Assembly: GCA_963834715.1 (NCBI GenBank)
Contig: CAWIDE010000022.1
Span: forward strand, 765,220-829,219
DNA: 64,000 nucleotides
Reading direction: 5' to 3'
From: CAVSUZ01 sp963834715
GTDB taxonomy: Bacteria > Pseudomonadota > Alphaproteobacteria > Acetobacterales > Acetobacteraceae
Shown: in pieces, positions 35,215 through 44,862 of the stretch
Layout: the number at the start of each line of letters is the position of its first letter
Position numbering within the stretch: position 1 is the first letter of the stretch
Translations under genes and position numbers: made by a program
The notes under the pieces: generated by a model
What the model was told of the DNA's origin: nothing
The model's database searches: none
What the model saw: the letters and a program-made list of their open reading frames with translations, nothing else

Positions 35215-37289
35215 TCATTCTCGCTGCCGCCACATGCTGCGCATCCGCGCGCCAATGTCGAGACGAACCTGCCGCGCGCCTGCGCGGTCGGATGCCGCTA
35301 CCACGACGATGGGCCACGTCGTGCAGTCGAACAACGGCAGGAGGGCCGCCGGAATGAACCGTGTCCGCGAGGCATAGACGTGCCGATCGCCCTGCGCGTT
35401 CCGCCCGGAGAGGAAGAACCGTTGCGGCACGACCAGATGCAAGCTGTCCATGGCGCGCGTCATCGCGACGTAGAGCAGCCGACGCTCCTCCTCGATTTCT
35501 CCTGTCGTTCCGGTAGCGAGATCGGAGGGAATACAACCGTCAACCACATTGAGCACGAACACGGACTTCCATTCCTGCCCCTTCGCCGAATGGATCGTCG
35601 AGAGGATCAGGTAGTCCTCGTCCAACACCGGCGGCCCTGCTTGATCGCTTGTGGCCTCCGGCGGGTCGAGCGTCAGCTCCATCAGAAATCTCGCCCGTGA
35701 CGGATAGCCCGCCGCGATCTGCTCGAGCTGCAGCAGATCGGCCTGGCGAACGGATGCGTCTTCGTGAATGCGCTCAAGGTGGGGCTCATACCAGCGACGC
35801 GCGTGGCCAAGCTCCGCGGGCCAGCCCGCCGTGCCCGTATGGATGGCCAGGAGAGTCTGCACGAATTCGTCCCAGCTATTGCCAGTTCGCGGCGGGGCCG
35901 GGATGTTTGTAAGCGTCCGCAGCGGATCAGGCTGTTCAGCCATCACATCAAGAACCCGCTGCGCCAATGCTGGTCCGACGCCCGGCAGCAACTGCATGAT
36001 GCGGAAACCGGCGACGCGGCCATGCGGGTTCTCGACGAAACGTAACAACGCCAACAGGTCTTTCACATGGGCCGTGTCGAGAAACCTCAGCCCGCCGAAT
36101 TTCACGAATGGGATGTTCCGACGTGTCAACTCGACTTCGAGCGCGGCGCCGTGGTGCGATGCGCGAAACAGGACCGCTTGCTGCTTTAAGGGCGTTCCTT
36201 CCTCGCGGGTTTCCAGCACGCGCTCAACGATGTAGCGCGCCTGGTCGGCTTCATCACGCACGGTCACCAAATACGGGCGCTCGGTTAACTCGCGATCGGA
36301 CCACAAACTCTTCGTAAATCGCTCAGCAGCGAGGCTGATCACGCCATTTGCGGCCGCGAGGATCGGCTGCGTAGATCGATAGTTGCGATCGAGCGTGATG
36401 ACCTCCGCTGGCGGGCTAAACTTCTCAGGAAAATCGAGGATATTGCGTACCGTTGCAGCACGAAAGGAATAGATTGACTGCGCGTCATCGCCGACCACGG
36501 TCAGCCCGGCGCCATCGGGTTTCAGCGCATGGAGGATGGTGGCTTGGAGCCGGTAGTGTCCTGGTATTCGTCCACCAACACGTGGTCGAACCGTGCGCTC
36601 ATATCTGCGGCAAGCACCGGATCGCTCGTGCTTTGCGCCCAATACAGCAGCAGATCATCGAAATCGAGCACGTTCTGGGCTTGCTTGGCCTCCACATAGG
36701 CCGCAAAAAGCTCCCGTAATTGACGCTCCCACTCGGCACACCAAGGAAAGCAGCCTCGAAGCACCTCATTGAGCGGCATCTCGGTATTCATGGCGCGGGA
36801 GTAGATTGCCAGACACGTCGCCTTCGTTGGAAAACAACTCTCCGTCTTCGACAGACCGAGTTCGTGCCGAACGAGGTTCAAGAGATCGGCGGAGTCCTCG
36901 CGATCGTGGATCGTGAACGCCGGATCAACCCCGATCTGCTCTGCATACTCCCGCAGCAAGCGTGCGCCTACGGCGTGGAACGTTCCGGTCCATATAAGCG
37001 CCTCCTTCATGTCGGCACTCGAACCGAAGACCTGCGCACAAATGCGTCCGGCGCGCCGGGTCATCTCGACTGCTGCCCGACGGGAGAATGTCATCAGGAG
37101 GATGCGACCTGGATCGACGCCGTTGACGATCAGGTGCGCCACCCGATGCGCCAGAGTATTGGTTTTGCCGGAACCCGCGCCGGCGATCACCAGCAGCGGA
37201 GTAGCGGGCGTGCGCGCATCTCCCGCGAGACCGTGCTCGACAGCCCGCCGTTGTTGGGGGTTCAGTTTTTCCAGGTGGGCCGAGGGCAT
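35215..37289 (-). pseudogene. UvrD/Rep-type superfamily 1 DNA helicase, frameshifted
   Basis: About 691 codons. Frame 1 (from 37289): Q-motif LNPQQRRAVEHGLAG, Walker A VIAGAGSGKTNTLAHRV, Walker B DHVLVDEYQDT. Immediately after DEYQDT one base is missing (near 36551). Frame 2 continues with motif III GLTVVGDDAQSIYSFRAA, motif IV LDRNYRSTQPIL, motif V STIHSAKGQEWKSVFVL and motif VI EERRLLYVAMTRAM. All helicase motifs are therefore present across the break. Such enzymes unwind DNA 3' to 5'. The gene is island cargo beside a LigD-like remnant; chromosomal uvrD would lie elsewhere. Confidence 0.82.
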
Positions 37290-37394
37290 TCGTGGCGATC
37301 GGTCGAGGGAAAGGGGCCGCCGCTTATCCTCAATTCTTGTTTTGCTCGCAACACGCCGTTTACGCCTTGGGTCGGGTGCCCGCGATAGGCGCTT

Positions 37395-37562
37395 CGCAAG
37401 TCTTTCTACCGGATACTTGTGGGTCCAACGAGGCAGTACGCGTCAGCAGCTGCACACCGTCGCGATCCACACGCGCATGCATGCGGTAGCTGGCACGGCC
37501 TCCACGAGCTTCGTGAGCTGCGGCGCAATCCAGGCGGGCATTCCGGTGATCGGGCCGGTGTG
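37395..37562 (-). pseudogene. ATP-dependent DNA ligase (LigD-like) fragment
   Basis: Three short minus-strand frames in order resemble the start of the LigD ligase domain: GMPAWIAPQLTKLVEAVP, then YRMHARVDRDGVQLLTRT, then WTHKYPVERLAKRL. The block that would contain the adenylated Lys (KxDG) is absent. The assignment rests on these short matches. Confidence 0.5.
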
Positions 37563-37638
37563 GCGCACTGCGCGGCCCGGCGCGGCTGCTTACATCTTTG
37601 GCTGCGGCCGATTGGTCGTTTGTGGAGGAGAGATGACG

Positions 37639-37800
37639 TCACAGGACCCCGTGACGGTCGAAGACCTCGCGAAGCGAGTGGCCGGCGAGCAAGTCGCGGC
37701 GGGTTAGGTCCTCTGAAGCGATCTTATCCATGGCCTGCACCAGCACGTCACCGGCGATGGCTTGGGGCAGCACGACGAGCCCGTCCGCATCGCGGAACAC
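37639..37800 (-). pseudogene. RraA/HMG-aldolase family, C-terminal fragment
   Basis: The minus frame running out of the IS630 edge reads VFRDADGLVVLPQAIAGDVL, IASEDLTRRDLLAGHSLREV then FDRHGVL and stops at 37639. This is the typical end of RraA-like or 4-hydroxy-4-methyl-2-oxoglutarate aldolase proteins. The rest is missing and its place is taken by IS630/IS1182 DNA. Confidence 0.65.
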
Positions 37801-37816
37801 TAGTGCCCTGAGTCGC

Positions 37817-38506
37817 TCATAATGCCGGGTATAGCCGCTTCAGCTTGACGCGGGCATCGGCAGTGGTGAAGTGCCAGTCTGCCCTGGTGTGGTTCTTGTT
37901 TCGCTTGTCCTGCCAAGCAACAACTTCCTCGATCAGGGCCTGCTTGTCCGGGATCCGCCGATCGAGGCACTGGGCCGACAGGACACTGAGTTCTGACTCG
38001 GCCATATCCAGCCAGCTGCCGTGCTTGGGCGTGTAATGCCACTCGAACCGCTCGACGAGGCGGCGCGCCTCTGCGGGTAGAAAGGCTTCGTAGAGCGAGG
38101 CTGGCTTGTGGGTGCTGAGATTGTCCTGCACCAGTACGATCTTGCTAGCAGCGGGAAAGTACGTGTCGGACAGAGCCTTGAGCAGTTGGGCATAGTCCAG
38201 CGCGGTGTGGCGGTCGGTTACCTCGACATGCCGCCAACCCTCCAGGGGCGCGAACAGCATAAACAGATTAACTGTGCCGTTGCGCTCGTACTCGTAATCA
38301 TGCCGGGCAGGTTGTCCTGGCTTTGCTGGTACTGGCACACGGGTTTCCTTGATGAGCTGTTTTGTTGTCTCGTCCAGGCAGACCACGGTCTGGATCATGC
38401 GGCCGTTGATAGACCTCCAGCACATCCTCCATGCCGGCTACGAAGGCAGCGTTGGCCTCGGGCGGGATGACCCATCGCTTTTGGAGGTGGGGCTTAAGCG
38501 AGTTTT
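37817..38506 (-). pseudogene. IS630 transposase, DDE half (copy 2)
   Basis: Contains TVVCLDETTKQLIKETRVPV (first Asp), IVLVQDNLSTHKPASLYEAF (second Asp) and HGSWLDMAESELSVL (Glu), ending KRLYPAL. It is cut from its N-terminus by IS110. Confidence 0.82.
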
Positions 38507-39878
38507 ATGGGATGGCCCGCCCCTCCCGCCTCGTAGGCTGCTTGGGCAAACGGAGGAGGAGAGGCACAAGATGCACGTAGCGGTTCTCGGGGTCGACCTG
38601 GGCAAGAACAGTTGCAGCGTCGTGGGACTGGACCCGACGGGGCGTGTGGTTCTGCGTCGGCGTGTGCACCGCGGCAGCGTGGTCAAGCTCGCGACGAGAT
38701 TGCCTGCCTGTATAGTGGCAATGGAGGCGTGCTGTGGTGCGCACCATCTCGGCCGTCTGCTGCGCGAGCTGGGTCATGAGGTCCGACTGATGTCGCCGGA
38801 GTATGTCCGCCCTTACGTGAAGGCGCACAAGAACGACGAACGTGACGCCGAAGCGATCGCCGAGGCGGCGACCAGGCCGACGATGCGCTTCGTCGAGCTG
38901 AAGTCGGCGGAGCAACTCGACATGCAGACGCTACACCGGGTGCGTGATCGTCTGGTCAGCGAACGAACGGCGCTGATCAACCAGCTCCGGGCAGTGCTGC
39001 TGGAGCGCGGCTTCATCGCGCCCAAAGGGCGGCGCAAGTTGGAGCAGGCACTGGTGGTGCTCCTGGAGGAGGAGTGCGGAGACGGCGCGCGTGGCGTGAC
39101 GCTCAGCCCACGGATACGCGCCCTCGTTGAGGACCTGCGCACGGAATGGGCCGAGCGGGACCGGCGCATCGCTGCCTACGACGACGAGTTTGCCAGCCGG
39201 GTTAAGGTGGGACGAAGCCGCCCGGCGCCTGACGACGATACCCGGCATCGGCGTGCTGAACGCAACTGCATTGGTGGCTGCGATCGGCAACGGCGAGACA
39301 TTTGGGCGCGGACGCGATCTCGCTGCCTGGCTTGGTCTGGTACCACGGCAGGCGACCACAGGCGGGAAGCCGAAGCTGCTGGGCATCAGCAAGCGCGGGA
39401 ACAAGTACCTGCGCAAGCTGCTGATCCACGGCGCAAGGTCGGCCATGCCTTCGCTGCTGACGAGCGCGACACCGCTCGGCACCTGGCTACGTGGTCTTGT
39501 CGCGCGGGTCCACAAGAATGCAGCCACGGTGGCGCTCGCCAACAAGCTGGCCCGGATCGCCTGGGCGGTATTGCACCGGGGCCAGCCGTTCGCGGCAGCA
39601 CAGCTTACTGTGGCCGCATAAGCATCGGCCGCATGCGCTGACCCGGCGCGTGCGACCGTGAGGTGTCTGCGGGTGGTGGATCTGAGATGGCCTGACAGTC
39701 GAACCGGTGCTCTGGAGACCTGAGCTTAAAAATGGTGCACATGACACCGGAAGTTTTATGAGGACCAGGGCGCGCGGCTCTCCATCTTGGCCGGGGTGAT
39801 CAGCCCGAGGCCGGATACGTTAGCGCAGACTGTTCATGCCAGAGCATGAAACCACTTGCAGACGGGGCGGGCCATACG
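38507..39878 (+). mobile_element. IS110-family element (IS1111-like) inserted in IS630
   Basis: Subterminal inverted repeats ATGGCCCGCCCC (38512-38523) and GGGGCGGGCCAT (39864-39875) lie just inside the ends, as in the IS1111 subgroup. The junctions fall in the T-run of the IS630 transposase gene. Confidence 0.8.
38571..39621 (+). pseudogene. IS110-family DEDD transposase, frameshifted
   Basis: The start at 38571 follows GGAGGAGGAG. The RuvC-like N-terminus is present: MHVAVLGVDLGKNSCSVVGL (first Asp), IVAMEACCGAHHLGR (Glu), KAHKNDERDAEAIAEAA (Asp pair). Near 39200 the frame shifts by one base; the C-terminal part follows in the other frame with the HhH segment RLTTIPGIGVLNATALVAAI and the catalytic Ser region GKPKLLGISKRGNKYL. 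About 350 codons, intact apart from the shift. Confidence 0.82.
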
Positions 39879-40336
39879 TTTTTGAGCGTCCGTCCGATCG
39901 TGTTATCACTGGCGCGATCTACAATGTTCAGTTCCACCACGGCGGTTTCCAGCAGCGTCAGCGTCCACCGCTTGCGTCCTTTAGGTGGCGGAGAACAAGC
40001 GAGCGCGATCAGCTTGGCCTCGGCGGCGCCGTCGAAGATGGGCTTTCGAGCTGAGTTGGGCGAGTGTTTGCGGGTCAAGGCGGCATCAACTCCGCCCTCC
40101 ACCAATTGCTGACGTGTGCGGGAGACGGTGTCGACGCTGGTATCCAACGCCTCGGCAATTTCGCCGTCACTCCACGCATCGCCGGCCTCGGAGGCGTCGG
40201 CCTTCAGCAGGATGCGTGCCTTCAAGAGTTGGCGGGCCGGGGCTTTGCCCTTTTGGATCAGCACATTGAGCCGTTCACGCTCATCGCTACTGAGCTTTAC
40301 GATGTACTTCTTGACGACAGGTTGTTTCGCGGTCAC
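39879..40336 (-). pseudogene. IS630 transposase, HTH half (copy 2)
   Basis: It starts at GTG 40336 (VTAKQPVVKKYIVKLSSDER), passes the HTH (WSDGEIAEALDTSVDTVSRT) and ends at the IS110 junction after NTIGRTLK. The junction is at the T-rich run equivalent to the slippery site of copy 1. Confidence 0.8.
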
Positions 40337-40405
40337 GACACATCTCCGGGTTACCGGAGATATCAACTCAGAAATCACCCGCAGAATCAACGACGTGGGG
40401 TACTA

Positions 40406-41163
40406 GTGAGCGTCTCGCACGGATGATCCAGGAGGATGGGGCCGGGCGGCGGGCCGAGGCGGCCTGTTTTGGCCTCATAGGCGGCCTTCTTTGCCTCATA
40501 CTCGGGCCGGGCTGCCTCTGCTTCGGCCCGAGCCTCCTCTTCCAGCCGTTGGCAGGCGGCATCGAGCTTGGCCTTCAGCGTCTCGCGCCGGGCCAGCTCC
40601 GCCGGCAGCGCCTGCGGATCCTCCCCGCGGCATCGGCCGCCTCGGCTTGTGCCGTCAGTTCGGCGATATCAGCCGTCAGCTTGGCTCGCAGTTCCTTGGC
40701 CCGGTCATAGCGCACCGAGCGGATCTTGGAGGCATTGGCATCGATTTTGGTGCCGTCGATCGACACCGTGCCGAGCCGCAGCAGACCGCTCGCGCGCGCG
40801 AGCAGCAGAACTTGCAGGAAAGCTGCCTCAAAAGCGGCTTTGTTGGCGCGCCGGAAGGCCGCGATCGTGTCGTGGTCGGGGTGCAGATTGGCGGCGACAA
40901 AACGCACCGCAATATTCCGATAGGTCGCCCGCTCGATCCGCCGTGACGAGAAAATCCCGTTGGCGTAGCAATAGATCAGCAGCCCCAGCATCAGCCGCGG
41001 ATGGTACTGCGGCTTGCCGCTCGGTTACGTGGAATTCTCCAAGCGGCACCCGCTCCACCGCAGCGAGCACAAAATGCGCTAGGTCGTCCCCCGGCACCCA
41101 TGGTTTCAGATCAGGCGGCAGAAGGAAGGGTTGCTCACGATTGAACGGTACAAAACTCGTCAT
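40406..41163 (-). pseudogene. IS1182-family transposase remnant
   Basis: N-terminal part only: MTSFVPFNREQPFLLPPDLK, then in a second frame YHPRLMLGLLIYCYANGIFS and SSRRIERATYRNIAVRFVAA, HPDHDTIAAFRRANK and SIDGTKIDANASK (first Asp), then in a third frame a long helical region (EAEAARPEYEAKKAAYEAKT). It stops at the IS630 edge. At least two frameshifts plus truncation. Confidence 0.8.
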
Positions 41164-41270
41164 GCGCCACAGCGGCAGGGGCAGGGTCTTGCGGATCGAT
41201 CTGCCAGGCCGCCGGAGCGCAGGGGAGGGGAGAGATTGGCCGTGAAGCTGTTTTTATCCACTCTGGGACA

Positions 41271-41843
41271 TCAGGTATGGTTCGGCAGGCGGGCAAGGTC
41301 CTTCAGTTTCACAGTTAGGGCCGGTGTCGTGATTATAGCCCAATGCCGCGCGCCGCTATCAATTCGCCGCGTTGCCCGCGCGCGTGCGCCTGGGCCTGTA
41401 GCTTTTGCAGAAGACGTGGTGGCCGCCTCGATGCCTGCCATCGTACCGTTGCCGATAGCAAGCTGCCCAGCGGCACTGGCCTGGGTCGATTCTGCTTGCG
41501 CCGCCAGGGCGTGGCCCTGCAGCGTCGCATAACTCACCACAGGCGCGCCGTTGATCGAACCGCTGCTCACTAAACTGAGATCACTGACCGAGGTGAAGGC
41601 GGTGGCCCCGGTTGCCTGTGCCGAAGCAGTGCTTGTTGCGTACGCCTGTCCGGCCGTGATGCAATCCATGTCGCTGTCGCTTAGATGGCGAGCGGCGAAC
41701 TGGGGCGTTGATAAATGGATGTCGTGCAACCAGGCGTGACCATAAGCATTGCCAACGAAATAGCCCTGACCGCCCGCGAGCCGCTGCGGCTGGAGACCGG
41801 GGGGAGGTCCGTTTTCCAGCTGATGCAAGGCCCCCATCCGCAA
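41271..41843 (-). CDS. Ala/Ser/Thr-rich hypothetical protein
   Basis: 190 codons, with a middle section rich in Ala, Ser, Thr and Gly (TSTASAQATGATAFTSVSDL, GSINGAPVVSYATLQGHALA) resembling a low-complexity surface or secreted protein fragment. No signal peptide is visible at this start, and both ends look non-coding. Perhaps the remains of a larger gene. Confidence 0.3.
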   Translation of the reverse strand: MRMGALHQLENGPPPGLQPQRLAGGQGYFVGNAYGHAWLHDIHLSTPQFAARHLSDSDMDCITAGQAYATSTASAQATGATAFTSVSDLSLVSSGSINGAPVVSYATLQGHALAAQAESTQASAAGQLAIGNGTMAGIEAATTSSAKATGPGARARATRRIDSGARHWAIITTPALTVKLKDLARLPNHT

Positions 41844-42019
41844 TCTGGCAACCGATGCGCTCCATTTTATGCTGGCCCGAACACAGTGCTGCCCTTAGGC
41901 AGCCGCTATCGGAGCGAGAATATCTGGTGAGCATCACAACTTAAAGTCAAAATTAGCCCTTTACATGCTGGCCTGTTACACGATACGTTTTATAAGCGTG
42001 GTAATTAACAGGTTGTTCA

Positions 42020-44527
42020 ATGACCAGCCGGGGAGTGAAACAGATCTACCCTTTTGAGGAGGCCCCGGTCCCTCAAAACGTCGCTGTCACCGCCGTGTCG
42101 GTAGAGGCGGCATTCCTGATCGGCGTGTTTCTGCTTTGCATGTGCACTCTCATGCTGCAGATCATCGAGACGCGGTTGCTGTCGGTCATCGCTTGGTACT
42201 ACCTGGCATTTTTTGCAATCAGCATGGCGATGTTCGGCATGACGGCAGGAGCGTTGTTGATCTACTTCAATTCGAATTGGTTTCAACCTGATCGGGTGTT
42301 GGAACAGCTTTCTTGGATCACCCCTGCTTTTGCAGTAGCGGTGGTCGTATCGACGTTGTCGGCCGTTTCCACCGCGCTTGGAAGCAGTTTGGCATCGCCT
42401 TTGATGGCGCTGCTCTGGTTCAAGTTCATCTTGGTGGTCCTGCCTCCGTACGTGCTCGCCGGCATGGCGATCTCGCTCGCTCTGACACAGGGCCCCACGC
42501 CCGTCGGGCTCGTCTATGGAGTGGATCTCGTCGGAGCAGCCACAGGATGTCTACTGGCGTTGGGACTGATGTCATTGCTGGACGCCGTCTCCTCCTTGTT
42601 CGCAGTCGGCGCTATTGCTGCCGCCGCAGCTTGCTGCTTCCGTGCGGCATGGCTCCGCAGCAGCCGTGACGCCACTCGCGGCAGTTGGGTCAATCGGTAC
42701 CTTGTACTTCGCAGCCCCGTGCTGCTATCGATATTGCTGGCGGTCTCGGCCGCGCTGAACGGATGGGCTGAGCCGAACGGCATCCGTCCAACGATAGTAA
42801 AAGACCGTTTGGAATTCAGCGCGCCAGCCGCGCAGGAGTGGAACTCGTTCTCGAGGATCCGCGCTGAACCCGCGAGACTCACCCGCCCGGAGATCGCGGG
42901 TCCCTCACCGAATACGCCGCCCAGCGAAATATCACAGATGCGGATGCAAATAGATGGCGCTGCCGCAACTGAAATGTACCGTTTTGACGGGGACTTTTCT
43001 CCGTTATGGTTCTTGAAATTCGACGTGACCAATATCGCGTATGCTATCCGCCACCACGGCCGCTCGGCGGTAATTGGTGTGGGGGGGGCACGCGATCTGC
43101 TCTCAGCGCATTACTTTGGGTTCACGGATGTCACTGGCGTCGAACTCAATCCGATCTTCGTAAGGTGGCTGTTCGGAAAGTTCCGTAACTACAACAGAAT
43201 AGTCGATGTCGCCGGAACCCGTCTTATCGTGGACGAGGCGCGGAGCTGGTTCGCCCGCGCAAAGGAACGGTTTGACCTCATCCAAATGAGCCTAATCGAT
43301 ACGTGGGCGGCAACTGGAGTCGGAGCGTTCTCGCTGTCGGAGAACGGACTATACACCGTTGAAGGCTGGCAGCATTTTCTTAACGCGCTGTCGCCCAATG
43401 GCGTACTGACTGTTTCGAGATGGTATAGTCCGGAAAACATCACCGAGGTGGGACGCTTGCTTAGCTTAGCGGCTGCCACACTGCGTTCACGCGGCGTGGT
43501 GCATCCTCAGGAACAGATCTACTTGGCCGGTTCACCGCATCTGGCCACGATCATTGTTTCCAACGCTCCGTTCAGTGCCGATGACCTAGCCCGCTTACAT
43601 GCGACCACCCGCGAACTGGGCTTCACCGAACTGGTCAGTCCGGATCGGGAGCCTGCATCGCCTCTGCTAGCTCGTGTTCTGAATGCCACAAGTGCCGCGG
43701 AACTCGACAACTTTGTACGCGAGTCTCACCTCGACCTGACTGCGCCAACCGACGACCGGCCTTTCTTCTTCAATCAACTTCCGCTGACCGATCTGGCATC
43801 AATTCGGAGCGCCTTCGCGGCAACAGATGGCATCGTCAGGGGCAATTTGGCAGCAGCCAAAACGATTGCCATCATCGTCGCACTCTCGCTGGGGCTGGTG
43901 CTCGCCACCATTGTCGGTCCGAGCCTACGTACGGCGCGGCACGCACGGGCGTCGCTGGCCTTGCTTGGGACGCCCTGGTTTATCCTTATCGGTCTCGGAT
44001 TCATGTTTGTCGAAATTGGTATCATCCAACGGGTCTCGTTGTTCCTTGGACATCCCGTATATGGCCTAGCCGTCGGATTATTCAGTATGATTCTTTCCAC
44101 CGGAATTGGCAGTCTCTTATCGGAAAATATCAAGCTAGACACCGCAGCCAAGATAACGGGGTGGGCTGGGCTGGCGTGTTTTCTCGTGGCCATTCTTAGC
44201 GTCTGGTTTCCGGTTCTTGCTGGCGTATATGAGGACGAAACCCTTCCGGTTCGCGCGATCATTTCTTTGCTCGCCATCGTACCGTGCGGAATCCTAATGG
44301 GATTTGGCTTCCCGACCGGCATGCGGCTAGTCAATGCGGTCGACCCGCGGCCGGCCGCTTGGTTTTGGGCAGTCAACGGTGCGGCCGGCGTGTTGGCTGC
44401 CAGCGTTGCGGTCGGTACAAGCATCGCGTGGTCAATCCATGTCACTTTGTGGATCGGCGCTGGATGCTACTTGTCCCTTGCTCCAATAGGCCTTGGCTTG
44501 ACTAGATTGGAGGCTGCACGCGATTAG
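42020..44527 (+). CDS. Polytopic membrane protein with spermidine-synthase-like domain
   Basis: 835 residues in three parts. Residues about 25-260 hold six to seven membrane segments (EAAFLIGVFLLCMCTLMLQI and following). Residues about 330-580 form a spermidine-synthase-type methyltransferase fold: AVIGVGGARDLLSAHYFGF binds SAM-like ligands, GVELNPIF is the acidic strand, VDEARSWFARAKERFDLIQM the next, and TDDRPFFFN closes the domain. The C-terminal ~220 residues hold six more membrane segments. Fused transporter-like/spermidine-synthase proteins are known in many bacteria but their reaction is not established. Intact and apparently monocistronic; an obvious ribosome-binding site is lacking. 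Confidence 0.82.
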   Translation: MTSRGVKQIYPFEEAPVPQNVAVTAVSVEAAFLIGVFLLCMCTLMLQIIETRLLSVIAWYYLAFFAISMAMFGMTAGALLIYFNSNWFQPDRVLEQLSWITPAFAVAVVVSTLSAVSTALGSSLASPLMALLWFKFILVVLPPYVLAGMAISLALTQGPTPVGLVYGVDLVGAATGCLLALGLMSLLDAVSSLFAVGAIAAAAACCFRAAWLRSSRDATRGSWVNRYLVLRSPVLLSILLAVSAALNGWAEPNGIRPTIVKDRLEFSAPAAQEWNSFSRIRAEPARLTRPEIAGPSPNTPPSEISQMRMQIDGAAATEMYRFDGDFSPLWFLKFDVTNIAYAIRHHGRSAVIGVGGARDLLSAHYFGFTDVTGVELNPIFVRWLFGKFRNYNRIVDVAGTRLIVDEARSWFARAKERFDLIQMSLIDTWAATGVGAFSLSENGLYTVEGWQHFLNALSPNGVLTVSRWYSPENITEVGRLLSLAAATLRSRGVVHPQEQIYLAGSPHLATIIVSNAPFSADDLARLHATTRELGFTELVSPDREPASPLLARVLNATSAAELDNFVRESHLDLTAPTDDRPFFFNQLPLTDLASIRSAFAATDGIVRGNLAAAKTIAIIVALSLGLVLATIVGPSLRTARHARASLALLGTPWFILIGLGFMFVEIGIIQRVSLFLGHPVYGLAVGLFSMILSTGIGSLLSENIKLDTAAKITGWAGLACFLVAILSVWFPVLAGVYEDETLPVRAIISLLAIVPCGILMGFGFPTGMRLVNAVDPRPAAWFWAVNGAAGVLAASVAVGTSIAWSIHVTLWIGAGCYLSLAPIGLGLTRLEAARD

Positions 44528-44670
44528 ATCCCCTGCTGCACCCAGGACCGCGCGACGATCCCGCACTCTGGCTCGCTGGCAAGGCCGACCGCACCCGCTG
44601 TGCTGAATCCCAGGCCATGCTTACGTAATTGATACGACTCGATTGTTTATTCAAGCTCGTGGCGCGATAG

Positions 44671-44830
44671 GTCGCGGCGCTGATCCGCCAATTCATCGAT
44701 GCCGAGGCATCGTTCCGCTTCGTGCAAACCAAAGGATATCGGCCGCGCTCCGGAGAAACCCGGTTCGACATGTTCGAAGGTGAGTTCACGCATGAAGGAG
44801 ACTGCTGCACGTTCGAAGTGCTTTTGCAGA
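44671..44830 (+). pseudogene. ChrB-like chromate-resistance protein, fragment
   Basis: One open stretch reads ALIRQFIDAEASFRFVQTKG then YRPRSGETRFDMFEGEFTHE and GDCCTFEVLL, the conserved block of the ChrB C-terminal domain. There is no start, and the frame runs into tRNA-like sequence and then IS4. 44528-44670 shows nothing else. Confidence 0.65.
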
Positions 44831-44862
44831 GGAGCAGTCTTACCAACTCAGCTATCTGACCC
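44831..44862 (-). other. Degenerate tRNA-like 5' segment
   Basis: On the minus strand the sequence GGGGTCAGATAGCTGAGTTG then GTAAGAC resembles an acceptor strand and D-arm (cf. TAGCTCAGTTGGTAGAGC). The D-stem does not pair well and no T-arm follows, so it is not a functional tRNA. Confidence 0.3.

Larger units (their letters stand above)
37803..40403 (-). mobile_element. IS630-family insertion sequence, copy 2, split by IS110
   Basis: The element lies between TA at 37801-37802 and TA at 40404-40405, with ends GTGCCCTGAGTCG and GTACCCCACGTCG. IS110 has inserted in its transposase gene, leaving halves at 37817-38506 and 39879-40336. Confidence 0.85.
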
